This document shows, one piece after another, positions 51,297-58,417 of a stretch of 64,000 nt of DNA. Each line of letters begins with the position of its first letter. The stretch's first letter is position 1. The notes beneath the pieces were generated by a model, which saw only the letters and a program-made list of their open reading frames with translations, had not been told where the DNA came from and did no database searches. The translations under genes were made by a program, and so were the position numbers. Source of the stretch: Elusimicrobium minutum Pei191. Lineage in GTDB: Bacteria > Elusimicrobiota > Elusimicrobia > Elusimicrobiales > Elusimicrobiaceae. The stretch lies in the NCBI RefSeq assembly GCF_000020145.1, contig NC_010644.1, positions 806,001 to 870,000 on the forward strand, read 5' to 3'.

Positions 51297-51330
51297 AAAG
51301 GCCCGCGAAAATTCGCGGGCCTTTGTTTTA
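51297..51330 (+). terminator. Terminator after the PEGA lipoprotein
   Basis: Stem AAAGGCCCGCGAA/TTCGCGGGCCTTT, with a T run on the + strand. It also lies beyond the end of tRNA-Arg. Confidence 0.85.
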
Positions 51331-51336
51331 ATATGG

Positions 51337-51410
51337 TACCCCGGATAGGAATTGAACCTACAACCTTATCCTTAGGACGGATCTGCTCTATCCAATTGAG
51401 CTACCGGGGC
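51337..51410 (-). tRNA. tRNA-Arg (anticodon CCT)
   Basis: 74 bases. Acceptor GCCCCGG/CCGGGGT (one G-T), D arm GCTC/GAGC, anticodon loop GTCCTAA (CCT, reads AGG), T arm GTAGG-TTCAATT-CCTAT. The G27-A43 position in the anticodon stem is unpaired. A TACCA sequence follows the stem, so CCA may be encoded (51334-51336), unlike the other two tRNAs here. Confidence 0.9.
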
Positions 51411-51452
51411 ATAAAAATGTTAACTTCTTTATATATTATACAAAATACTTAA

Positions 51453-52196
51453 TTAAATTATTTTTTTAAGAATTTGATAAAATACGTCGCAGGCGAATCT
51501 TTCTCTGTAAGGGTAATGCCCGCATTTAGGCAAAATATATTTATCAAATTTAACGCCGTTTTCCTCAAGCGGTTTTACCACACCCAGGTAGGGGTGCGGG
51601 TCATATTCCCCGTGGATTACCGTTATAGGACATTTTATTTTTTTTAATGAAGAAATAAATTTATTTTGATTTCTTAACCCGGAAGCCTCGTTCCATATTT
51701 CATTTAACATTTTTAAATCAAATTTAATTAAAGCGCTTTCTTCTTCAAACGCGTCATAATTATCCGTTTTATCAAAAAATTTATTAATTTTTTCAGCGTC
51801 GCCTCGGGCCAGTATTTCCTGAGAAGTTTGGTATTCTTTATCCGTAAGACGGGCCCTTCTTGTTTTTTCAGCCAGGCTGGAAAATCTTTCCTCAAATGAA
51901 GCTGAGGAAACCAAAATAACCCGCCTTAATTTTTGCGAGTATTTTGCCGCGTATAAAACACAAAGCAACGCGCCCCAGGAATGTCCTAAAAGCGTAATCT
52001 CTTTTTCTTTTAAACAAGTAATATGCCCGTGCAATTCCTCAATAAGTTCATTAATGGAATATTTGGTTTGAATCGGCTCGGCCACGCCGAAATAAGAAGA
52101 TAATTTACCCGCGAAAGCACCCAAAGACCCCAAAGCCCCGGGCCCGCCGTGCACAACAACCGCTTTGTAAGGTTTTTTGCCGTAATAACGTATCAT
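51453..52196 (-). CDS. Alpha/beta hydrolase
   Basis: A 247-residue alpha/beta-hydrolase resembling prolyl-aminopeptidase-type enzymes. HGGPGALGSLG forms the oxyanion region, the nucleophile elbow is LLGHSWGALL (Ser in GHSWG), the acid is in VIHGEYDPHPY and the base His is in LPKCGHYPYRERF. Substrate unknown; an esterase is equally possible. No Shine-Dalgarno; it starts in a 23-bp gap shared with the divergent MFS gene, with TATAAT six bases before the ATG on the minus strand. Confidence 0.82.
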   Translation of the reverse strand: MIRYYGKKPYKAVVVHGGPGALGSLGAFAGKLSSYFGVAEPIQTKYSINELIEELHGHITCLKEKEITLLGHSWGALLCVLYAAKYSQKLRRVILVSSASFEERFSSLAEKTRRARLTDKEYQTSQEILARGDAEKINKFFDKTDNYDAFEEESALIKFDLKMLNEIWNEASGLRNQNKFISSLKKIKCPITVIHGEYDPHPYLGVVKPLEENGVKFDKYILPKCGHYPYRERFACDVFYQILKKII

Positions 52197-52202
52197 TTTT
52201 AA

Positions 52203-52212
52203 ATTATATAAT
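52203..52212. promoter_or_regulatory. Palindromic double -10 for divergent leaderless starts
   Basis: ATTATATAAT (52203-52212) contains TATAAT on both strands: 52207-52212 for the + gene (ATG at 52220) and 52208-52203 for the minus gene (ATG at 52196). Distances are seven and six bases, and neither gene has a Shine-Dalgarno. Confidence 0.5.
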
Positions 52213-52219
52213 AATTAAT

Positions 52220-53393
52220 ATGGCTACTTTACTTCTTATAATCATATACCTTATTTTTATAAGTCTTGGATTACCTGATTCTCTTTTAGGCGTAGCCTGG
52301 CCCAAAATTCATGCGGATTTGGGCGTGCCTATCAGTTACGCGGGCATTACGTCCATGATAATATCAGGCGGCACAATAATATCAAGTTTTGCCAGCGCTA
52401 AAGTAATAAAACGTTTTGGAACAAGCATGGTAACGCTTGTAAGCGTAGCAATGACTGCTGCCGCCATTTTAGGTTTTTCGGCCTCCCCTTCTTTTTTATG
52501 GCTTTGTCTGGCGGCCGCGCCTTTAGGTTTAGGTGCCGGAGCTATAGACGCGGCGCTAAACAACTTTGTAGCAGTTCACTATAAAGCAAACCATATGAGC
52601 TGGCTGCATTCTTTTTGGGGTATAGGCGCTTCTTCAGGCCCGGTAATAATGTCTTTTTTTATAGTTTTAAATAACGGTTGGCGTAAAGGCGCAATTGTGC
52701 TTGCCGCTATACAGTTTAGCATTGTTTTAATTCTTTTAATCTCGCTTCCTTTATGGAAAAAGTTTGCCGCGGCAAAAACGCAAACGCCTACTGAAGAAGA
52801 AGAAACAGAACATAAAAACTCTTTTAAACTCCCCATGATAAAAACAGGTCTTGTGCCATTTTTCTTTTACTGCGCCACGGAAGCTACCGCCGGCCTTTGG
52901 GGCGGCAGTTATTTGGTTACCTATAAAGGTTTATCTGTTGATATGGCGGCAAGGGGCGTCGCGCTTTTTTTTGTGGGTATTACCGCCGGAAGGGCTTTAA
53001 ACGGCTTTGCCACAATAGCTTTAAAAAATTATTCCTTAATACGCATAGGCCAGCTTACCTGTTTAGCGGGCGCAGTTATAACAATGCTGCCGCTGCCGGT
53101 TATTTTTACTTTGGCAGACTTTCTTTTAATAGGACTCGGCTGTGCGCCTATTTACCCATCCATGCTGCATGAGAACACCAAACCGCTTCGGCAAGATTAA
53201 TTCACAGGCTGTTATGGGCCTGCAAATGGGTTTTGCTTATACAGGAACAACTTTTATGCCGCCTTTATTTGGCTTTTTAGCTTCAGATAAGATTTTTCTT
53301 ATGCCGGCGGTAATCGCCGTTTACATCATAATAATGTTTGTTTTTTCAGAAAAGATGAATAGTTTTTTAAAGAAGAATAATAAACTTAGTTAA
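52220..53393 (+). pseudogene. MFS transporter split by a single-base frameshift
   Basis: About 390 residues when restored. The first frame (to the stop at 53198-53200, 326 residues) has the N-terminal MFS half and most of the C-terminal half (SGGTIISSFASAKVIKRFG, GLWGGSYLVTYKG). The second frame (from about 53142) resumes with TPNRFGKINSQAVMGLQMGFAYTGTTFMPPLFGF, a segment typical of FucP/sugar-like MFS ends. Removing one A near 53174-53175 joins the frames (...HE-TPNRF...). This could be a sequencing error, a real null mutation, or phase variation. The start has no ribosome binding site. Substrate unknown. Confidence 0.8.
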
Positions 53394-53430
53394 GTAAAAA
53401 AGCCACTGATTTTAACAGGGGCTTTTAAAA

Positions 53431-53936
53431 TCAGTTAATAGCGTAAACATTCTTGTTTGTATTAGTTTGCACGCCGTTTAAAACGCCGCCTAAAGATTTG
53501 CAGGCCTGGTTATCAGCCTTATTATTTACACTTGCCCTGCGCATGTGTAAGTGCCTTTCCAGAGGCCTGTGTTTTTATACCAGCTGCTTATAGCAATTCC
53601 CTTATAAGCGGAATGAATGTAACCATCAACGTCAAAACCGTAAACAATATCTTTTGCCGTTCTTATACAGCCGCCGACATGGTAATTAGCGCCGCCGTCA
53701 TCGCATGTGCTAACATAAGGTATTTCAATGTCAATTTGGTCAAAACTTATTGGCCTCTGCCCCGTGGCAAGTTCATACGCGTCGGACGCGGTTCTCAAAG
53801 CTTTAACGTTTATAAACATTTCGCTTGCCCTTGCCTTGGCTACAGACACCTGGTACTGAGGCAAAGCAATCGCCGCCAAAATACCGATAATTAAGACTAC
53901 AACCAAAAGTTCTATCAATGTGAATCCTTTTTTCAT
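53431..53936 (-). pseudogene. Type IV pilin-like gene with a single-base frameshift near its 3' end
   Basis: The N-terminus is standard ([28 protein letters not shown]), and the first frame stops at 53526 after 136 residues (TYTCAGQV). A second frame directly downstream reads ASVNNKADNQACKSLGGVLNGVQ..., with the family's CKSLGG end, to a stop at 53431. Adding one G (one C on +) in the 3-base C tract at 53535-53537 joins the two, giving a normal TYTCAGASVNN...CKSLGG tail. So the last third is displaced by a one-base deletion. A truncated pilin is still encoded and could be expressed. A ribosome binding site (AAAAGG) is present. Confidence 0.75.
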
Positions 53937-53948
53937 ATAAATAACCTT

Positions 53949-54422
53949 TTAATTTAATTCATAAGCGATATATCCGCTAGACATATGGATATAATGACCC
54001 AAAGATTTCCCTCCTAATGATTTACAAAGAGCGGTAGAACTTGCGGAAGCGTCATTTGCTACGCAAAGCAGTTTCCCCGCGAAGGGTGAAACAACATTTT
54101 TGGGGAAGTATCTTATATGTATATAACCGGAATATCCTTTTTTATTTACAGCCCTTATATTTGTTAATGTATTATCCAGTGCAATATCGTAATTAGATGA
54201 TATCGGTATAGTTACATTCAACGCTTCAGGGTCTGTAGGATACACGCCGGTTTCCATATAATAAATTTCAAGCGCGTCTTTTAAAGTTCTTATAGAAGCC
54301 AAAACTTCCGCCGCGCGGGCCTTTTCAACAGTTTTTGTATATTGGGGCAAAGCTATTGCCGCTAGTATGCCTATAATTAAAACTACAACCAAAAGTTCTA
54401 TTAACGTAAACCCTTTTTTCAT
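53949..54422 (-). CDS. Type IV pilin-like protein, intact copy
   Basis: A 157-residue pilin/pseudopilin with [11 protein letters not shown] (processing at G|F) and the same N-helix as the other copies. The globular end has the Cys pair LCVANDAS...LCKSLGGKSLGH and is complete to the stop. It is 12 bases upstream of the frameshifted copy and 11 bases beyond apt on the same strand, so all three may be co-transcribed. GAGGT precedes the ATG. Confidence 0.9.
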   Translation of the reverse strand: MKKGFTLIELLVVVLIIGILAAIALPQYTKTVEKARAAEVLASIRTLKDALEIYYMETGVYPTDPEALNVTIPISSNYDIALDNTLTNIRAVNKKGYSGYIHIRYFPKNVVSPFAGKLLCVANDASASSTALCKSLGGKSLGHYIHMSSGYIAYELN

Positions 54423-54432
54423 AAGACCTCAA

Positions 54433-54951
54433 TTAATACCTTATAATAGTTTTTATTAAATTTTTATCAAGCTTATCAATACCTTTTAAAAAAGAAATTT
54501 CCAATAAGAAAGAAATTCCTATAAGCTCCGCGCCGCTTTTTTTAATAAGTTTTACCGCGGCTTCGGCCGTTCCGCCGGTAGCTAAAACATCGTCAATTAA
54601 AAGTATTTTATCGGCGGGAGAAAAAGCGTCCGTATGTATTTCCAAATGAGCTTCGTCATATTCATAAGCAAACTTTTCGCAGTAGGTGGAGCGGGGTAAT
54701 TTGCCCTTTTTTCTTACAGGAACAAAACCCGCGTTTAAAGCATACGCAGCCGGGGCTGATAAAATAAAACCCCTGCTGTCTATACCCGCAACCTTTGTAA
54801 CGCCTTTATCTTTAAAATCCTTTATCATTAAATTAATAGCTGTTTTAAAGGCATCCTTATTGTTTAAAAGAGGGGTTATATCCTTAAAACCAATTCCGTG
54901 TATCGGGAAATTGGGCACGTCTAAAATATATTTTTTTAAATCTATATTCAT
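54433..54951 (-). CDS. apt: Adenine phosphoribosyltransferase
   Basis: Salvages adenine to AMP with PRPP. The 172-residue protein has FPIHGIGFKDITPLL, FKTAINLMI, GIDSRGFILSAPAAYAL, and the PRPP motif LIDDVLATGGTAEAAVKLI. Length is normal for bacterial Apt. Its start overlaps the sigma gene stop by four bases (ATGA). Gene order (sigma-apt-pilin) on the minus strand. Confidence 0.95.
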   Translation of the reverse strand: MNIDLKKYILDVPNFPIHGIGFKDITPLLNNKDAFKTAINLMIKDFKDKGVTKVAGIDSRGFILSAPAAYALNAGFVPVRKKGKLPRSTYCEKFAYEYDEAHLEIHTDAFSPADKILLIDDVLATGGTAEAAVKLIKKSGAELIGISFLLEISFLKGIDKLDKNLIKTIIRY

Positions 54952-56090
54952 TTTTTCTTTTTGTTTTTTTGGGGTGTTTTAGTTTTCTTTATCCGGCTAA
55001 CCGCAATTTTTGCGCTCTTCTCTTTAGCGGGAAACGTTTTTTTCAATTCTTTTTTAGCCTTCGCCGGCGTTTTTTTAAAACTATGCGCGCTTTTTGCTCT
55101 TTTTGCCGCTTCTCTTAACTTAATTTCTTCCATTCTTTTTTTAAGAAGTTTTTCTAAAGCGCTGGTACCCACTATTTCACCCAAAACATTGGTTTTGTTT
55201 TTAAGTTCCATACCCGTGTGTATCTGCCTGGTTCTTCTGTCGCTTATATTGTGTGTTTCCAAAATACCAAGCTTATGCGCTTTTTTGCGTATATGGCTTA
55301 TAGCGCGCTCTTCAATTTGGCGCACACGCTCGCGCGAAAGACCCATTATTTTGGAAACTTCGCTCAAAGTCATAGGCTCGTTGGTTTTAAGACCGTTACG
55401 CATCATTAAAATTTCTTTATCTCTTGGGTTAAGCTCTTCAAGGGCGGCAAGCAGCGCGGAGTTTGAGGATGAGCGGGAAAAAACATCATCAGGATTGCCT
55501 TTGCCGTCATCGGTTAAAGTGTCCTCAAGGGTTACTTCGTCCTCTTCGCCTATGGCAAGAGCAAGCGAATCTATACCCTTGGCGGCATTAATTGTTTCTA
55601 AAATCGATTTTATCTTCCTAGCGCTCCAGTCAAGTTCCCTTGACATTTCTGTTAAAGAAGGTTCCCTCTCTAAAGAGTCTTTAAGCGCGTTCCACGTACG
55701 TGTCCACTTTTTAATATCGCCCCAGGCATGGGAAGGGATTTTAATGGCGCCGCTTTGTTCGTCTATATATTTACGGATAGCCTGATCTATCCAATAAATA
55801 GCGTATGTAGAAAAACGAAATCCTTTGGAAGGGTCAAATTTTTCAATAGCCTGAAGCAGGCCCAAGTTGCCTTCCTCAATTAAATCAAGTAAATCAATGT
55901 CCTTGCGCATAAAGCGTTTTGCCGCCGGTATAACAAGCCGCAAATTAAGTTCCATCATTCTTTGTTTTGCCGCGGTATCACCTTTTTTAATGCGCTTCCA
56001 AAGTTTTTCCATTTCCTCACGGCTCAAATCTTCCGATACTTCAGAAATTTTTTTGAAATACTGGTTTATAGAATCAACATTTTCACTCAT
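54948..56090 (-). CDS. RNA polymerase sigma factor of the sigma-70 family with Lys-rich tail
   Basis: About 380 residues from the ATG at 56090, preceded by AAAGGTG; the 56099 GTG start is less likely. It has region 1.2/2 (MMELNLRLVIPAAKRFMRKDIDLLDLIEEGNLGLLQAIEKFDPSKGFRFSTYAIYWIDQAIRKYI), region 3 and region 4 (MTLSEVSKIMGLSRERVRQIEERAI), plus a 95-residue C-terminal extension full of Lys and Ala, ending KTPQKNKKKK. Region 1.1 is missing. This is like RpoS/RpoD group 2, or a housekeeping sigma with a short N-terminus; which one cannot be told without the rest of the genome. It is one base after the MarR stop. Confidence 0.88.
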   Translation of the reverse strand: MSENVDSINQYFKKISEVSEDLSREEMEKLWKRIKKGDTAAKQRMMELNLRLVIPAAKRFMRKDIDLLDLIEEGNLGLLQAIEKFDPSKGFRFSTYAIYWIDQAIRKYIDEQSGAIKIPSHAWGDIKKWTRTWNALKDSLEREPSLTEMSRELDWSARKIKSILETINAAKGIDSLALAIGEEDEVTLEDTLTDDGKGNPDDVFSRSSSNSALLAALEELNPRDKEILMMRNGLKTNEPMTLSEVSKIMGLSRERVRQIEERAISHIRKKAHKLGILETHNISDRRTRQIHTGMELKNKTNVLGEIVGTSALEKLLKKRMEEIKLREAAKRAKSAHSFKKTPAKAKKELKKTFPAKEKSAKIAVSRIKKTKTPQKNKKKK

Positions 56091-56091
56091 T

Positions 56092-56568
56092 TTATGCACC
56101 TTTTATTAAACTGTTAAACCATTTCTTTAAAACAAAAGCTGTATTCTTTTGCTCGGACGCAGTAAGAAAAGAGCTTGCTTTTTTTAAAATTGCGTCATAT
56201 CCGCCCCAGGCCTCTTCCACAGTGTCGCTGCCTATTTTGGTGATTTTTATAACGTTTGCCCTTCTGTCAGTTTTACTGGGAGCCCTGGTTATAAACCCCT
56301 GTGCGGAAAGCCTGTCTAAAATCTTTGTTATGTTCCCGGCTGATACAATAAGACGTTTTCCTATTTCAACCTGTGTTAAGCCGTCATTTTTGCCGCTGTA
56401 TTTAATAACCATTAAAATATTAAATTTGGCGGGAGTTAAATCAAACCGGGCAAGGTAATTGGAAGCCTCGTTATTTATAATATTATAAATAAGAGCCATA
56501 ACATAAATAACTTCCTCGTATTGTCTGCCCTTTTCCGGCAAAATGCCGTAATCTCTGAAATCAGCCAT
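56092..56568 (-). CDS. MarR-family transcriptional regulator
   Basis: A 158-residue winged-helix regulator. The region LDLTPAKFNILMVIKYSGKNDGLTQVEIGKRLIVSAGNITKILDRLSAQGFITRAPSKTDRRANVIKITKIGSDTVEEAW has the MarR recognition helix and the DRR wing. The ligand is unknown. It is divergent from the CPBP gene, with a candidate operator in between, and runs into the sigma gene, so it may control sigma, apt and the CPBP gene. A ribosome binding site (CAGGG) precedes the ATG. Confidence 0.9.
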   Translation of the reverse strand: MADFRDYGILPEKGRQYEEVIYVMALIYNIINNEASNYLARFDLTPAKFNILMVIKYSGKNDGLTQVEIGKRLIVSAGNITKILDRLSAQGFITRAPSKTDRRANVIKITKIGSDTVEEAWGGYDAILKKASSFLTASEQKNTAFVLKKWFNSLIKGA

Positions 56569-56648
56569 AAAAACCCTGTTATTAAAATGCCAAAAATTTC
56601 TGCGCTACATCTGTAATTATTATTGTACACAATATTTTTATAAATAGG

Positions 56649-56683
56649 TTGACAAAATAATATTTAACTAGTAAACTATTTAC
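56649..56683 (+). promoter_or_regulatory. CPBP promoter with overlapping inverted repeat
   Basis: TTGACA (56649-56654), 17 bases, then TAAACT (56672-56677). GTAAA-CTA-TTTAC (56671-56683) is a perfect inverted repeat over the -10, a good site for MarR to repress; it lies 85 bases from the MarR start. Confidence 0.55.
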
Positions 56684-56706
56684 CAGGAAATATATTTGGA
56701 GGATTA

Positions 56707-57444
56707 ATGAACACCTGTATTTATAAAAACGAAATACAAAAAAAAGATTTAAGCAACAAAATTTGGTTTTGCCTTATACCGGCAATGCTTATTCCGTTTG
56801 CGGCTTCTGTTTTTTATTTTAATATTTTAGACGGTAAAGCGCTTGCGAAACACATATACGCGCTTAGTAAACTATTTATATTTATATGGCCTGTTCTATG
56901 TGTGTTTTTTATAATCAAAACGCCTGTGGACTTTAAAGCACTTTTGCGTTTTAAAGCAAAACCTGTTTTTTTAGGCTTATTTTGGGGAGCGTTTATTTTT
57001 ACCGCCGCTTTTATATTTTTACATTTTCATCCGTTTGCATCTGCGGCGCAAAACGGGGCCGAAGCCGTTAAAAGCAAAGCCTTAAATTTTGGCGTAATGG
57101 AACATTATTTTTTATACAGTGTATTTATATCTTTTTTTCATTCCCTGCTTGAGGAATATTACTGGCGCTGGTTTGTTTTTGGCAGGTTATTAAAAGTTAT
57201 GGGAAGGGTCGGGGCTATACTGCTATCGGCCTCGGCTTTCGGACTGCACCACTTTATAATTTGTAATTTTTATTTTTCTTTAGGCTGGGCTTTATTTTTA
57301 ACATTATGCGTTATAACGGGGGGAATAATATTTAACATTCTTTATGAAAAGGAAAAAACCCTTATATCCCCCTGGCTTGCCCATATGGGCGCTGACCTTG
57401 CTATTATGTACGCGGGCTATCTTATTATTTTTGCTAATATATAG
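56707..57444 (+). CDS. CPBP-family intramembrane metalloprotease
   Basis: A 245-residue membrane protein (about six to eight helices) of the CAAX protease/bacteriocin-processing (CPBP, Abi) family. The family motifs are EEYYWRWFVFGRL (EExxxR) and FGLHHFIIC (HxxxH-like). CPBP proteases process prenylated or bacteriocin-like peptides or provide self-immunity; the substrate here is unknown. GGAGGA precedes the ATG. MarR is divergent and likely controls it. The next gene starts four bases after its stop. Confidence 0.85.
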   Translation: MNTCIYKNEIQKKDLSNKIWFCLIPAMLIPFAASVFYFNILDGKALAKHIYALSKLFIFIWPVLCVFFIIKTPVDFKALLRFKAKPVFLGLFWGAFIFTAAFIFLHFHPFASAAQNGAEAVKSKALNFGVMEHYFLYSVFISFFHSLLEEYYWRWFVFGRLLKVMGRVGAILLSASAFGLHHFIICNFYFSLGWALFLTLCVITGGIIFNILYEKEKTLISPWLAHMGADLAIMYAGYLIIFANI

Positions 57445-57448
57445 AGAA

Positions 57449-58048
57449 ATGAAAAAAACACATTTATTCTACTCAGCCACATGGGCCGCTGTTTTAATAT
57501 GGTCCTTTTTCGGCCCGTCAGATTTAATGACATGGGCCATGGAAGTAACTCCCGCGGTAATAGGTTTTGTAATACTTGCGGCCACATACAAAAATTTTAA
57601 ATTAACAGAGGTTACATATTTTTGGATATGGTTCTTTGGCCTTATTTTAATGATTGGCGGAAAATATACCTACGCAGAAGTGCCTATAGGCAACTACTTA
57701 CAGGAAATGTTCAATATGAGCCGTAACCATTATGACAGGTTTGGGCACTTTTTCCAAGGGTTTATGCCGGCTATTGTGGCAAGGGAACTTATTTTAAGAA
57801 AATCTGATATGAAAAAAGGGAAAATGCTGTTTTTTCTATGCGTATGCGTGGCTATGTTTGTAAGCTCCTCTTATGAGATTATTGAGTGGCTCGCTGCCGA
57901 GTTTACCGCCGGCGGAGCCGCCGATTTCCTTGGCCTTCAGGGCGACATTTGGGACGCGCAAAAAGACATGCTTATGTGTCTTTTAGGTTCTGTTACCGCA
58001 TTAATAACAATGTCTAAAATACAAGACAAGCAAATAAAAAACTTATAA
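57449..58048 (+). CDS. DUF2238 (YjdF-type) membrane protein
   Basis: About 199 residues from the ATG at 57449 (MKKTHLFYSATW); an upstream in-frame start at 57344 lies inside the CPBP gene. Five or six membrane helices. The family motif is NMSRNHYDRFGHFFQGFMPAIVARELILRK, then SSSYEIIEWLAAEFTAG, then LGLQGDIWDAQKDMLMCLLGS, matching DUF2238. Function is unknown. Read with the CPBP gene. Confidence 0.82.
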   Translation: MKKTHLFYSATWAAVLIWSFFGPSDLMTWAMEVTPAVIGFVILAATYKNFKLTEVTYFWIWFFGLILMIGGKYTYAEVPIGNYLQEMFNMSRNHYDRFGHFFQGFMPAIVARELILRKSDMKKGKMLFFLCVCVAMFVSSSYEIIEWLAAEFTAGGAADFLGLQGDIWDAQKDMLMCLLGSVTALITMSKIQDKQIKNL

Positions 58049-58087
58049 TATTTATATATAAAGTGAAAATCTTTTTATCTTTAAAGT

Positions 58088-58384
58088 GATATCGTCGGCT
58101 CTGTACCCGCAGGTGATGATACGGTAAGATATGTTAATGACCATGTAACATTAAACTACCTGCATGGCTAACACCAAAAGGTAACCGTTTATTTGCAGCA
58201 GGGAGCGCAATTCCCCATAGTTTATGAGGTTTGGCTTGATAAAGCAAGTTCAAGGCAAGGCAAAAGATATTGTTTTGCTTTAACAACAAATCCAACCGCA
58301 CAAAAAGTTTGTAAAAACTTAGGAGGAACTTCCTAAGATTCCCAAGCTTTGTAGAAAGGCCCTTATACAAGATACGCTGTTTAA
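58088..58384 (+). pseudogene. Pilin-like remnant, N-terminus missing, three in-frame stops
   Basis: On the + strand the frame beginning with GAT at 58088 reads IVGSVPAGDDTVRYVNDHV, then KVTVYLQQGAQFPIVYEVWL, then RYCFALTTNPTAQKVCKNLGGTS and ends with GPYTRYAV. This is the globular part and CK.LGG tail of the local pilin family. Stop codons interrupt it at 58169 (TAA), 58334 (TAA) and 58352 (TAG). All three would be glutamine codons if their first T were C. There is no start or N-helix upstream. It fills most of the gap 58049-58416. Confidence 0.85.
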
Positions 58385-58385
58385 A

Positions 58386-58417
58386 ATAAAAAACCCGGTT
58401 AAAGAAACCGGGTTTTT
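58386..58417 (-). terminator. Terminator of the MFS gene
   Basis: Stem AAAACCCGGTT/AACCGGGTTTT, T-rich on both sides, just beyond the MFS stop. Confidence 0.8.

Noticed and set aside
54961-55785. 274-codon open frame on the + strand, antisense to the sigma factor
   Set aside because: It mirrors the Lys- and Ala-rich sigma tail, has no ribosome binding site, and the opposite frame has clear sigma motifs.
58169-58354. Stop-codon recoding to Gln in the pilin remnant
   Set aside because: TAA and TAG end many intact genes here, and the remnant lacks a start and N-helix, so decay is simpler.
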